A stretch of 64,000 bases of DNA, from the NCBI RefSeq assembly GCF_900188485.1, contig NZ_FZPH01000025.1, positions 1-64,000 on the forward strand, in the 5' to 3' direction. A program made the position numbers and the translations under genes. Below the pieces are notes generated by a model, which was given only the letters and a program-made list of their open reading frames with translations, had not been told where the DNA came from and ran no database searches. The DNA is from Asanoa hainanensis. Lineage in GTDB: Bacteria; Actinomycetota; Actinomycetes; Mycobacteriales; Micromonosporaceae. This document shows, piece after piece, positions 32,756 through 42,288 of the stretch (the stretch's first letter is position 1; every line of letters begins with the position of its first letter).

Positions 32756-33159
32756 CCCGCTCCGTAGTCGAGGACCCGCCCGCCGGCGAACTGGCCGAGG
32801 AGCGGCAGGCTCAGCCGCCGCTGTATCCGAGCGTGGAAGCCTGGGTGGGCGGCTACTTCACCCCGATGTTCCTGCACCGAGTGCCCGGCAACCAACGCAT
32901 CCGGTGGTGTCCCCAGTGGTGGCAGCACGCGGAAGCGATCGCCCGGCTCACGCTGTTGTGGAACACCTGGGAGGGCGCACGGTGGGAACCGGCAGCCAAA
33001 TCCGGATGGTGGCTCGATCTGGACCACCACCTGCCGATCCTGCTCGGCATCGACGGACCGTTCCGCAACTGCCGCCACCCGGAGGGCAACCGAGCCGGCA
33101 AACACGAATCGCCGGCGGACGCCGCCATCGATCCGGCCCCGGACGGTTGGTGGGACTGA
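32752..33159 (+). CDS. DUF4913-like protein
   Basis: This 135-residue protein matches what I know of the DUF4913 family: LYPSVEAWVGGYFTPMF, RWCPQWWQHAEAIARLTLLW, WEGARWEP, WWLDLDHHLPILLGIDGPF and a final Cys (NCRHPEG). This family is common on actinobacterial integrative and conjugative elements and has no known function. ATGA overlap with the gene before it. Confidence 0.8.
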   Translation: MTRSVVEDPPAGELAEERQAQPPLYPSVEAWVGGYFTPMFLHRVPGNQRIRWCPQWWQHAEAIARLTLLWNTWEGARWEPAAKSGWWLDLDHHLPILLGIDGPFRNCRHPEGNRAGKHESPADAAIDPAPDGWWD

Positions 33160-33181
33160 GCGGCGGGGACCGCGTTCGCGG

Positions 33182-33217
33182 TTATCCACAGCCTTGACGC
33201 GACTTCGGTTATCCACA
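33182..33217 (+). promoter_or_regulatory. Two perfect DnaA boxes
   Basis: TTATCCACA occurs at 33182-33190 and 33209-33217, same orientation, 27 bp apart, inside a short intergenic gap. These are the consensus 9-mers for the host initiator DnaA and are far from the iteron origin. Confidence 0.7.
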
Positions 33218-33261
33218 GCACGACCACACCTGGCTTGCCCAACCACGGAAGGAGGCGGACA

Positions 33262-33678
33262 GTGCCGCCCATGAACAGTTACCGCATCGCATTGATGGAC
33301 GCGACCGACCGGCTGAACAGCACGACGAACCTCGACGGGCCTGACGCGCAGCAGGCCCTGCTGCTCGCCGCGTACGCCGGTGTCGCCCCCGATACGGCCA
33401 TGCCCGCCGACTGGGACTTCTACACCGTGGCGATGACCGACGCCATCGGCGAGCTCCAGGAGGGTCTCGACCTCTCCGAGCAGGTCACCCTCACGTCCCG
33501 TCCTGTCCTGCCGGCAGCCAGCGACCCTGGCCTGAGGGAGGGGGTCACCACAGCCGTGCGTCGACTGGCCGACCTGTACGCCACCGCCGCCGGCGGCCAG
33601 GCCGGCCCGGGGTGGCGTCGGCTGGTCTGGGCCCAGGTCGCGCACCGACTCGACGACGCCGTCGCGGAGCTGACCTGA
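33262..33678 (+). CDS. Hypothetical protein, 138 aa
   Basis: The GTG at 33262 has GGAAGGAGG upstream; an internal ATG lies 3 codons later. It is a helical protein (YRIALMDATDRLNSTTNL, DAIGELQEGLDLSEQVTL, TTAVRRLADLYATAAGG) with no known domain. It ends 1 nt before the next gene, so the two form a unit. It is presumed to be part of the transfer region. Confidence 0.6.
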   Translation: MPPMNSYRIALMDATDRLNSTTNLDGPDAQQALLLAAYAGVAPDTAMPADWDFYTVAMTDAIGELQEGLDLSEQVTLTSRPVLPAASDPGLREGVTTAVRRLADLYATAAGGQAGPGWRRLVWAQVAHRLDDAVAELT

Positions 33679-33679
33679 C

Positions 33680-35224
33680 ATGGACTACGGCGACTACCTC
33701 GAAACCGCGGCGGCGCAACTGGCGCGCGCCCATGCCATCCTGCGCCAACCGCGCCCGCCGGACCCTGCCGTCCGCGCATCCGCCGCCCTGGCCAGGATCC
33801 GGCTGTACCGCAGTGTGGAGCGGCAGGTCGTGGCCGTCGGTGGAGTGCGGGAGGCCGACCTGCCGCAACGCGGTGTCGTCCCGGACCGGCAGCGGGCCGG
33901 CGGCAACCAGACGGCAGCGGCGAACCTGGCGACGGCGCTGCGCTACGCGACCGCACACTCGATCACGGCAAGCGAGGGCGTCGGGAACATCCCACCCATC
34001 GGGCCCGCCGCGGTCGCGCTGCACAGCGCCCACCAGGCGTTACAGATCGCCGGCGACATCCTGATCAGCAACACCGGGCCATACACCGGACCCGGCGACG
34101 ACCACCAACCGAGCACCGCAGACGGCATCGCCCTTCTCGCGGGCGTCGGCCGCGAGAACAACCTCGCCGCTGTCGCGCGCCTCGCGGCCGCCGCCGCGGA
34201 CATGGACGTGCGCCTGGCCCGCTGGCTGTGGCCGGAGGAGGCGCCAGCACCGCTGGGAAGGGTGCTGGCCGCCGCCGAGCAAGACGCCTGGCAGACGAAG
34301 AACGGCTCGCTGCGGAACGATGCGCGCACCATCGTCGGCCTCGGTCACGGAGCTCAGGCGCCGGTCCGGGCCCTGGCCATCGGGCCCGCGGTCGACGACC
34401 CGCACCGGTGGGCATCCCCAGCCTCACTACAGGAATGCGTGGCAGCGGTAGACGCCGCCCGCGCGTGGCTGACCCGCCGCGGCGACGACCTGACGGTGCA
34501 GCAGGTGGTCCGCGTCGCGACCGCGGCGGTGGGCATCACCCGGTCGGTTGGGCACGTGCAAGCGCACACGACTGGGACACCCGCGCTCGACGAGTTGGCC
34601 GCGACGACCGCCCGGCCATGGCGGGGCGTACTCGAGTTCGCCAACGAGTTGCGCAGCCCCGTGCCGGATCGCGGCAACCTGAGTACGTTGACCGCTGCCA
34701 TGTCCGGAGTGGCGACATGGCTGCAGGGCCAGCTTCGGCCAGCCGGCCAGTGGGCCGATCCGCCCCGGTGGGCCGCGGACGAGGCGGCTCGGTCGGCGTG
34801 GCGCACCGGCACGGCGCAGATCCTTTCCCGGATGCCGGATCTGGCCGACCAACTCCACGACGCGACACTGCGCGCTCACGGTCGTGGCGGGGTGCTCACC
34901 GAAGCGCGGCGCCTGATCCGCCGACCCGGCCAGCTGATCCGCGCCACGCACTGGGTGACCGCGCCCCCGGAGCACCCTGTGTTCACCGAGCTGCTCGGCG
35001 GGCTGCGCGCGGCGGGCACCGCGACCCGCGCCCTGGCCGCCCGCGCGGACGTGGCGGAACGGCCCGGTGTGGGGGCAGCGGCCGCACTGGGTGCTCCGAT
35101 GAGCCCGGCGAAGCTGGCCGGGCAGTGGTACCCGCAGAGCCCGGCCGAGCCGGTCGAACGGGCGAGCCGGACACGAAGCCGGGCGGCTCAGCTGCAGGGT
35201 GCGCCGCAGGTCAAGCGACGCTGA
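33680..35224 (+). CDS. Hypothetical helical protein with WYP tail, 514 aa
   Basis: An Ala-rich, helical protein of 514 residues without membrane segments or a nucleotide-binding motif. Near the end, SPAKLAGQWYPQSPAEP matches the tail of the 31760-32755 product in the pattern LAxxWYP, followed by a basic end (RTRSRAAQLQG...KRR). Positively charged tails with a conserved motif recall type IV secretion signals, but this is inference. The gene converges with the primase. Confidence 0.6.
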   Translation: MDYGDYLETAAAQLARAHAILRQPRPPDPAVRASAALARIRLYRSVERQVVAVGGVREADLPQRGVVPDRQRAGGNQTAAANLATALRYATAHSITASEGVGNIPPIGPAAVALHSAHQALQIAGDILISNTGPYTGPGDDHQPSTADGIALLAGVGRENNLAAVARLAAAAADMDVRLARWLWPEEAPAPLGRVLAAAEQDAWQTKNGSLRNDARTIVGLGHGAQAPVRALAIGPAVDDPHRWASPASLQECVAAVDAARAWLTRRGDDLTVQQVVRVATAAVGITRSVGHVQAHTTGTPALDELAATTARPWRGVLEFANELRSPVPDRGNLSTLTAAMSGVATWLQGQLRPAGQWADPPRWAADEAARSAWRTGTAQILSRMPDLADQLHDATLRAHGRGGVLTEARRLIRRPGQLIRATHWVTAPPEHPVFTELLGGLRAAGTATRALAARADVAERPGVGAAAALGAPMSPAKLAGQWYPQSPAEPVERASRTRSRAAQLQGAPQVKRR

Positions 35225-35256
35225 ACGAACCACCGACAACGTCCGCTGATGGTGGC

Positions 35257-37263
35257 TCAGCTGTTGCGTTGAGCCGCCGCAGCGGCGGGCAGCGCAGCCC
35301 GCCGAGGCCGCTCACGCAACGCCGCTCTGGCAGACGCTGGCGCCGTCGTCGGCCCCTGATCCTGGCGCGCCAGCCGCGCGGCGTTCATGGCGTCGCGGAC
35401 ACGGTCCGGGCGAGGCCGCACCACCAGCACGGCCGCCGCCGGGCCCCCGAGCCGGCTGAGGGCGGCCGCACCGGCGGCGGGCTGCTGGCGCTCCAGCGCC
35501 TCCCGCAACTGCGCCGGTGTCGCGGCGGACAGCGACCGGCCGGACAACACGATCCGCGTCACCGGCACATCGATGCGGTTGACGCCGATGGCCCCACCGC
35601 GTACCGATGCGGTCAACGCGCCGTCCCCCGGGCGGGTCGGGGCGCCGGGACCGGCCCGCCCGCGCAGCGTGTGGTCAATCGTCAACGGGCCTATCCATCG
35701 GGGCGTCATGGCGTAGGCGCGGGCATCTCCGGCCCACGCGACGGTGAACCTCTCGCGCCCCGCGACCGGCCGGTCGCCGTCGAACGAGGTGAGCACCACG
35801 ATGCTGGCGTTGCCCTGGTGTGCCGCGCCGAGGGCGGCAAAGTGGGTATTGACCGCCGTGCGGGCGATCTCGACGGCCCTCCGCGCGCCGACCAGGACCG
35901 CGACCCGGCCGGCGACCTCGCCGGCCAGAGCAGCGGCGTCGCGGTCAGCGGCGGTGTCGCCGGCGCCTTCGGCGATCACCCAGGCGGTGTGGCCGGTGCC
36001 CGGGTCGTGTTCGACCCAGGTCGCGGCCGCGCCCGACGAACTGGTCCGGGCGTACTGGTGTCCCACGGCCTCCGGGTCGGGAAACCCGGCGCCGCTCATC
36101 GGCGTGGCCGCTCCGGCGGCGGACTCGACCGCAGCCGCATCCGGCGCAGGGGCCTGCCCCGGATCGCCGATCAGGTCGTCGTCCCCGGGGGGGTAGATCG
36201 CCTCGAAGACGGTCAACGGGTTGAGGTCCAGTCGTAGCGTCACCTGGTGGGTCAACCGCGCCGCAGCCACCGCATCCCGGTCGCCTACCTCGGCCAGCAG
36301 CGGCGCCACGGCGCGCAGTGCGTCCAGGCGTATCTGAAACGACTCCGAGGACGGGTCCCGACCGAAACGCGCGAGTTCGGCGAGCCGTTGACGGAGCCGG
36401 TCCAGGTGCGGGGTCATCCGGTGCTCGGCGACAACGTCGACCAGCGGCGTGCGAGCCAGCGCGAGAGCGGCGACCGCGGCCATTGACCCGTCGGCGATCA
36501 GTGACGCCGGATCCGACCCGGCCGGAAACGACATGGCCTCAACCGGCCCTGACCAGTCGCGCAGCAACTCGTAGGACTTGTCGATCGCACCCTGCCCAGC
36601 GGCGTCGGCGTCGAATGCGGCAGCGATCGGGGTGCCGGACGGGACCGCGTCGGCCAGCAGCGCGACTTGCTCGGCGGTCAGCGCGGTGCCGCACGGAGCG
36701 ACCGCCACATACGGGCGGTTGCGGTCGGGTAGCGACGGGCGCAGCCCGGCCACCGCGACCACGTCCGCGGGACCTTCCACGATCATGACCAGGTCGGGCT
36801 GAGCTCCGTCGCGGAGTTGCTCCGCGAGTCCGTACAGCACGGCCTTCTTCGAATAGATCGCTGTGCTGGTGGTGTTGCGGTACTTCGGAGTGCCGGGCCG
36901 TCCGGACACGTCACGGCCGGTGAAGGCGACGACCTGGCCGTCTGCATCGCGGATCGGGAACATGACCCGGTCACGGAACACATCGATCAGGTTTCCGTTG
37001 CTGGTTTTGGTGATCAGCCCGGCGTCGAGCAACTCCGAGTCAGTGAACCCGGCAGCCCGAAGGTGCTCTCGCAGAACCACCCAGCCGCGTGGCGCGTAGC
37101 CGATGGTCCACGGCGTGTCCTGGGCGGTCGCCGCCACGATTCCGCGGCTGCGAAGGTACGCCAGTGCCCGGGGTTGGTCGGTCAGGTGGGAGCGGTAGAA
37201 CTCGGTGGCTATTTCGTGCGCGGCGATGAGTCGCCGCGGGTCGGGGTCGGTGCGTCCGTTCAT
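35257..37263 (-). CDS. DnaG-like primase fused to PP2C-like domain
   Basis: This 668-residue protein has a bacterial primase core with FRDRVMFPIRDADGQVVAFTGR (96-117) and a TOPRIM domain with E163 in VEGPAD and D218/D220 in AFDADAAG, so the metal site is intact. The usual N-terminal CHC2 zinc finger is absent. After a linker at about 370-410, residues 420-625 resemble a PP2C-family phosphatase (VIAEGAGDTAADRDA, FTVAWAGDARAYAM, TRIVLSGRSLS), but the metal-binding Asp of the VADG-type motif and of the CSDG-type motif appear replaced, so it may be non-catalytic. It could prime the transferred strand in the recipient. ATGA overlap with the VirD4-like gene. Confidence 0.75.
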   Translation of the reverse strand: MNGRTDPDPRRLIAAHEIATEFYRSHLTDQPRALAYLRSRGIVAATAQDTPWTIGYAPRGWVVLREHLRAAGFTDSELLDAGLITKTSNGNLIDVFRDRVMFPIRDADGQVVAFTGRDVSGRPGTPKYRNTTSTAIYSKKAVLYGLAEQLRDGAQPDLVMIVEGPADVVAVAGLRPSLPDRNRPYVAVAPCGTALTAEQVALLADAVPSGTPIAAAFDADAAGQGAIDKSYELLRDWSGPVEAMSFPAGSDPASLIADGSMAAVAALALARTPLVDVVAEHRMTPHLDRLRQRLAELARFGRDPSSESFQIRLDALRAVAPLLAEVGDRDAVAAARLTHQVTLRLDLNPLTVFEAIYPPGDDDLIGDPGQAPAPDAAAVESAAGAATPMSGAGFPDPEAVGHQYARTSSSGAAATWVEHDPGTGHTAWVIAEGAGDTAADRDAAALAGEVAGRVAVLVGARRAVEIARTAVNTHFAALGAAHQGNASIVVLTSFDGDRPVAGRERFTVAWAGDARAYAMTPRWIGPLTIDHTLRGRAGPGAPTRPGDGALTASVRGGAIGVNRIDVPVTRIVLSGRSLSAATPAQLREALERQQPAAGAAALSRLGGPAAAVLVVRPRPDRVRDAMNAARLARQDQGPTTAPASARAALRERPRRAALPAAAAAQRNS

Positions 37264-39290
37264 GGCCGCCGTGCCGAGCCGCGGAAGCGCGGCATCCGCG
37301 ACGTGGTCGAGTGGATCGAGTCGACGGGCCCGCCGGAGCTGTCGGCCTCGCCGGTTCCGTCTGCTCCCGAGCTCTCCCGCAACGGCGCAGGCTCAATGCC
37401 GGCCGGGGTCCCAGTGCTCGGCTGAGGTGCGCGCTCGATGACGGTCGGGGACGCGAGCGCAGGCAGCTTCACTCCCTGGGCGGACAGGTCGCTGATGAGT
37501 CGTTCCTGCTCGGCGGCGTCGGAGATTTCGGCGATCGCGGCGGCGGTTTCGGCGGTGAGCGTGGCCGCGGCGGGCTGGCGGTACCACGGGCTGAGCTCGA
37601 GCATGGCCGGCCGTGCGCCGGAGGCGAGCAGGATCGCGTGGCCGCGTTTGAGCGCCCGAACGTCCTCGGGGCCCAGGATGCGCTGCCGGCGGACGCTGAT
37701 TTGGCGCGACATGGTGCCGGAGCCGTCGCGGGTCATCGATAGCGTGGCGACGTCGTGCTCGCCGACCAGAGCGGATACGTCGGCGGCGAACCGGGGGTCG
37801 TCTGCGCCGGCGCCGATGAGCTTTACGGTTGCGGCTCCCCACAGGGTGCCCATGCCCCGGTCGCCCCACACCGTGGTGCCCTGTTGATAGGTCTGCAGGA
37901 TGGTGACCAGGATGATGCCGCGGCCGCCGTAGTGGCTGTAGAGCTGCGGCAGGTCGGCCAGGGGGCAGATGTTCGCCGCCTCGTCGAGCATGCACAGCAT
38001 GGGTGGGTCGAGACGGCCGCCGCGTGCTTCGGCGCGACGCACACCGTGGCGCATGACCTGGTCGGTCAGGGCCGCCACGAGCGGTCCGCTGGAGCCGGCG
38101 CCGTCCTTGGACAGCAAGTACAGGGTGTCGCGGCTGAGGGGGAACAGGTCCGGGTTGAACTGGTCGAGGCCTGTCTCGGTGCCGGGTTGGTTGACCCAGG
38201 CCATGATGCGGGGGTCTTGGAGGCATTTTGCCGCCGTACGGGCGGTCTCGTAGATGCCGTCTCTGGTCTCCGGCGCACCGTTCTGCCGGCCCCGCAGTGC
38301 TCGGGCCACCTCGGGAAATCCGCCTTCGAACAGCAGGCCGACAGGTTCGTCGTCGCCTGCGTCGGCCAGCCACGCCTGCACGTCGCTCATGCCGACGCCC
38401 CTGGCCGCGGCGGCGAGGAAGAAGCTGGTCAGCAGGTCCTCGGCGGCGAGCAGCCAGAAGTCCTCGCCCTTGTCCCGCTTGATGGGCTGCACGAAGTGCG
38501 ATGCCATCCGCGAGGCGTCTTCGACCGAGCTGATGCTGCTCAGCGGATTCCACCACCAGCCTTGTCCGGTGCGGGTGATGCCCTGTGGGTCGAACACCCA
38601 GTTCCGGCCCACGCGGGCCCGGGCCGCGCGGGTCGTTGCCCACACGTCAGCCCGGTTGGAGGTCGCCACCACCGCGCCTGGGGCGTCGAGGATCAACGGC
38701 ACCGCCAGCGAGGTCGTCTTTCCGGCCCGCGGGCCCATCACCGCGAGCACCCCGTCCTCCCAGGAGGCCCGCAGCGTCGGCCCGCGTCGGCCGGGGAGCA
38801 CCATCGTGCCCAGCGCGACGCCGAGGTCGGCGCCGGCGAGCTTCTTGACCGGGGTGTCGCCGAGGCTGGGCCGCAGCTGCAACGCCCGCTTGGTCACCCC
38901 GGCGGGTGTGAGGTCGGCAACCTCGCGAGGACGGGCCATCGACGGCAGCGGGTCCCCGGCGTGTGTGCGCCGACGCTCCCAGATGACCCAGCCGGCCGTC
39001 ACGGGCGCCGCGGCGGCCGCCACCAGCGCGCCGTAGACGACGGCGACGGCGGTGTGATTGACGTGCGGATACAGCACGGCCCATTGGCCATGGAGCAGCC
39101 CGTCGACGAATGCCGCGCCGAAGGCTGGCCCGCCGGGCCGGTTCGTCATCGCCGAGGTCAGCGCACCGGCGGCCCACGCCAGCCATGCCAGCGCGACCGC
39201 CCCCCACGCCGCGGCGAGCAGCACGAACGGCGTCAGCGGCATGGTGCCGGCGCTGGAGCGGGGTTGCACCGGGTGTTGGGACAGGCTCAT
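37260..39290 (-). CDS. Type IV coupling protein, VirD4/TraG-like
   Basis: This 676-residue protein has two N-terminal membrane segments (about 20-45 and 78-102), Walker A MGPRAGKTT (185-193) and Walker B MLCMLDEAANI (431-441), as in TraG/TraD/VirD4 ATPases. These link the relaxosome to the secretion channel and pump DNA. The C-terminus is Pro/Ser-rich. The ATG at 39290 overlaps the VirB4 stop (ATGA), and its own stop overlaps the primase start. Confidence 0.88.
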   Translation of the reverse strand: MSLSQHPVQPRSSAGTMPLTPFVLLAAAWGAVALAWLAWAAGALTSAMTNRPGGPAFGAAFVDGLLHGQWAVLYPHVNHTAVAVVYGALVAAAAAPVTAGWVIWERRRTHAGDPLPSMARPREVADLTPAGVTKRALQLRPSLGDTPVKKLAGADLGVALGTMVLPGRRGPTLRASWEDGVLAVMGPRAGKTTSLAVPLILDAPGAVVATSNRADVWATTRAARARVGRNWVFDPQGITRTGQGWWWNPLSSISSVEDASRMASHFVQPIKRDKGEDFWLLAAEDLLTSFFLAAAARGVGMSDVQAWLADAGDDEPVGLLFEGGFPEVARALRGRQNGAPETRDGIYETARTAAKCLQDPRIMAWVNQPGTETGLDQFNPDLFPLSRDTLYLLSKDGAGSSGPLVAALTDQVMRHGVRRAEARGGRLDPPMLCMLDEAANICPLADLPQLYSHYGGRGIILVTILQTYQQGTTVWGDRGMGTLWGAATVKLIGAGADDPRFAADVSALVGEHDVATLSMTRDGSGTMSRQISVRRQRILGPEDVRALKRGHAILLASGARPAMLELSPWYRQPAAATLTAETAAAIAEISDAAEQERLISDLSAQGVKLPALASPTVIERAPQPSTGTPAGIEPAPLRESSGADGTGEADSSGGPVDSIHSTTSRMPRFRGSARRP

Positions 39291-40774
39291 CGCCGACCAC
39301 CCGCCCGGGCCACCGACCGCACATCGGTTCCTCGTACCGCCATGTCCGTGTCGTACAGGTCCCACTCGTCGCCGACCAGTGTCAGCGCGACCGGAAGCCC
39401 TGGCCTCTCCCCGGTCTTGATCAGGTATTTGCCCCGGCCGGGGTGGACGCTGCCGGCGAACAGCGCCTCCGGTGCGGCCCAGGAGGACACCATTTCCCGC
39501 TCCGGCGCGGACAGCCGGGTGATCTGGTTGATCCGATCCAACTCCCGCCCCGGCAGCGCCGCCATCACCTTGATCGCGGCCCTTTCGAAGAAGCCCCTGG
39601 CCTTGGCCCGGTCCTCCTCTGTTGGCAACGCTTCGAGGTCGTCGAGACTGTGCGTGATCATGAGCGAGGCCATGCCGCGCTGACGGTTGAGCCGGGTCAG
39701 GGCGTCGGCGTGGTCGACAAGGCCGGGCGCGCCGCGTAGTGCTCTCCAGAGCTCGTCCATCACGCCGAAGAACTGCCGCCGTGGCGCGAGGCCCTGCTCG
39801 GCAAGCACGGCGGCCGCATCGACCACGCCGAACGAGTACGCCCAGGTGCACAGCATCGCCGCCGCGACGAGCTGGTCGCCGGCGGCGGCGACGTGGGAAA
39901 TGTCCACCGACACCGCCGGTGCGTCCAGGTCGATCGGGGTTGTGGTCTCGGCGTCGAACACGCCCTTGAGCGAGCCTTCGCACAGCAGCGCCAGGGTGGG
40001 GATCAACTCAGCGACCCGCCGCTGGTACTCCTCCGCCGAACCGGCCCGGGCGGCGGCCCGCAGCTCGTCCGGTCCTTCCTCGAGGAGCCCGAGAACGTCG
40101 GGCACGGTGGGCTCACGGTCCAACCGGGCGGTCAGCACGTCTACGGTGCGGCCGAGAATGACCTCCTCCGGGTTGGTGACCCGGCCGGCGCGCACCAGGG
40201 TGCACAGCGCGAGGAGCAGTGACAGCCGGCGGCCTCGGATCTCCAGGCGCAACCGGTCAGCGTCCGGTCCACTCATCCGCGCCAGCGCGCGTCCCAGCGG
40301 CCCGGAATCCAGCGGGTTGATCCGGTCCAAGCCGCGGCCGACCCGGATCACCTGGCCGCCCAGGTGGCTGACCAGCCGGGTGTAGTCGGGTTTGGTGTCG
40401 CCGAGGACCAGGGCCTGCGTGCCGTATCCGACCAGACCCGTGATGAGGCGTTTTGCCAACGAGCTCTTACCCACCCCTGGTTGGCCGAGGAGGAACATGC
40501 CCGGGTTGGTCACCAGACCGGCGTTCAGCCAGGCCAGCGGGTCGAGGCAGAGGACCTCGCCCCACAACATGTGCCTTCCGATGGGCACGCCGAGCATGGG
40601 TGAGCCGGATCCGGCCACGAAGGGGTACATCCCGCACAGCTGCACGGTCGTTCCCTGGTATTCCATTCCCGGCGCGAGGTGGCTGACTCGGCCGGCGCCG
40701 GGCACGCGGAATCCCCATGACGGGGCGACCGGCCCGCCGGAGGGCGCGTCCACCGCGGAGTCGTATGTGGTCAT
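39287..40774 (-). CDS. VirB4-like T4SS ATPase
   Basis: This 495-residue protein has Walker A GQPGVGKS (97-104), Walker B FFGVMDE (335-341) and the later THSLDD segment typical of VirB4/TraC-type motors. It lacks the N-terminal VirB4 half, which here is supplied by the adjacent SCO6880-type protein. It would power pilus assembly or substrate movement at the inner face of the membrane. GAGGAGC precedes the ATG, and the stop overlaps the virD4 start. Confidence 0.85.
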   Translation of the reverse strand: MTTYDSAVDAPSGGPVAPSWGFRVPGAGRVSHLAPGMEYQGTTVQLCGMYPFVAGSGSPMLGVPIGRHMLWGEVLCLDPLAWLNAGLVTNPGMFLLGQPGVGKSSLAKRLITGLVGYGTQALVLGDTKPDYTRLVSHLGGQVIRVGRGLDRINPLDSGPLGRALARMSGPDADRLRLEIRGRRLSLLLALCTLVRAGRVTNPEEVILGRTVDVLTARLDREPTVPDVLGLLEEGPDELRAAARAGSAEEYQRRVAELIPTLALLCEGSLKGVFDAETTTPIDLDAPAVSVDISHVAAAGDQLVAAAMLCTWAYSFGVVDAAAVLAEQGLAPRRQFFGVMDELWRALRGAPGLVDHADALTRLNRQRGMASLMITHSLDDLEALPTEEDRAKARGFFERAAIKVMAALPGRELDRINQITRLSAPEREMVSSWAAPEALFAGSVHPGRGKYLIKTGERPGLPVALTLVGDEWDLYDTDMAVRGTDVRSVARAGGRR

Positions 40775-40793
40775 CGGTAGCTCCTCACACCGG

Positions 40794-42281
40794 TCAGCGG
40801 GGCCACTGGGTGGCCAGTTGCGGTGGGCAGATTCCGCACGGAAGGGTGGTCACGAACCCTGCGGCCTGGCTGGCCCACAGCCGCCGCAGTCGGATCTTGG
40901 CGACCTCGGCGCGGGACTCGACGTCGGCGATGGCTCGACCGAGCTCGGCCTTGTCGGTCACGGTGACCGTGACGAACATCGACATCAGCCCGACGCCTGA
41001 GCCGGCGGCTTCCTCCTGGGCCGCGCGCAGTGCGCGGTCCTTGTCCGCGCGGTCGCGGGCGTTCTCGTCGCGCTTCTGGGCCGCTCGCAATGCGTCGCGG
41101 AACGCCGCGGCGTTGACCTCCCGCTCGACGATGGTGGCCGCCTGCCCGGCGGAGAACGGGCGGTATACCAGGCTGACCCGCTTGGGATAGGGGCCGGGGG
41201 CGAGCAGCCGGGACAGTACGTCGGCGTGTACCTGCGCCCGCGGGGCCTCGTGCCACGCCCACGACACGCTCCAGCCCGAGTCGTGCTGGTAGTGGTCGTA
41301 GTGCTCTTCGGCCGCGACCGGCCCGGCCGTGTCCCAGTCCAGCCAACGGCCCGGATTCGAGTCGCCGCCGCTGACCAGCCGTGCCACGTCGCCACGCGCC
41401 AGCGGGTCGTAGGCGGTGCGCACGGTCGCGGTGAGGTCTTGGGCGGTGGCCCGACCCAGCACGGTCACCCCGCAGCTGCCGAGTGAGTCCATCAGGCCCG
41501 GCAGGGTCCGGCCGATCTCCGCGACGGACTCGTCGAGGTTGCGGGGCCGGGCAGGGGAGTGGGCGGGGTCGAAGGTGACCGTCACCCGGGTCTCGACATC
41601 GGCGGCCGCCGCCGGGCTCGTCTCGACCAGCTGTGCGAGCACCCGCCGGGCGGATGCTGGAGCGTTCGGGGCGACGCGCCGGGCGACGTAGTCAGCCAAC
41701 CGTGACCCGGACGCTGGCGCGGTGTCCACCGTGATGGTCACCCACCGCACGATCGGCAGATATCCGAGCGAGGACAGCCACCCACCCCAGTTCGACACCC
41801 ACGACGTCGCCTGATCGCGGTCGACCAGCCACGTCGACGTCGCCGCCGTCCGAACGGTGGCCGTCATCGTGCCGACCCGCTTGTGCCAGACGAGCCCGAA
41901 GTCCCCGGCAGGGTCGGTGACGGCGAGCAGCGTGGTGGGGGCCAGCAGCCCGGGTAGCCGCCAAGCCTGGGCATGAGCCACCGTCACACCGGATCGATAC
42001 GACGTGTAGCCACGTGCCGATCCCCACCCCCATCGGACCCGCTGCAGCACTCCATGCAGCAGCGGTACGCCATCCCAGCGAAGAACGGTTCCACCGATGA
42101 TCAACAGTGCGGGCCCGGCCGCGATCGCCAGAGCGGTCGGACTCAGCGAGGCGGAGATGATCAGTACGGTGAGGGCGATGAGCACCAGCAATGTCTGCCC
42201 GGAGCCCAGGCCCATCAGCCCCATACCCCGGCTGCGCCGCCACCCGCCGTACGTGCGTACCTGGCCGTCAGTTGACGTCAT
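40794..42281 (-). CDS. SCO6880-family T4SS membrane protein
   Basis: This 495-residue protein has a PrgI-like N-terminus with two close membrane helices (about 22-70, LLVLIALTVLIISASLSPTA then LAIAAGPALLIIGGTVL), followed by a long soluble domain with WHEAPRAQVHADVLSRLL and a coiled DKDRALRAAQEEAAG stretch. This matches the SCO6880 family found beside VirB4 ATPases in actinobacterial conjugation loci. It starts 8 nt after the TrbL-like gene and ends 20 nt before virB4. Confidence 0.82.
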   Translation of the reverse strand: MTSTDGQVRTYGGWRRSRGMGLMGLGSGQTLLVLIALTVLIISASLSPTALAIAAGPALLIIGGTVLRWDGVPLLHGVLQRVRWGWGSARGYTSYRSGVTVAHAQAWRLPGLLAPTTLLAVTDPAGDFGLVWHKRVGTMTATVRTAATSTWLVDRDQATSWVSNWGGWLSSLGYLPIVRWVTITVDTAPASGSRLADYVARRVAPNAPASARRVLAQLVETSPAAAADVETRVTVTFDPAHSPARPRNLDESVAEIGRTLPGLMDSLGSCGVTVLGRATAQDLTATVRTAYDPLARGDVARLVSGGDSNPGRWLDWDTAGPVAAEEHYDHYQHDSGWSVSWAWHEAPRAQVHADVLSRLLAPGPYPKRVSLVYRPFSAGQAATIVEREVNAAAFRDALRAAQKRDENARDRADKDRALRAAQEEAAGSGVGLMSMFVTVTVTDKAELGRAIADVESRAEVAKIRLRRLWASQAAGFVTTLPCGICPPQLATQWPR

Positions 42282-42288
42282 CGGATCC

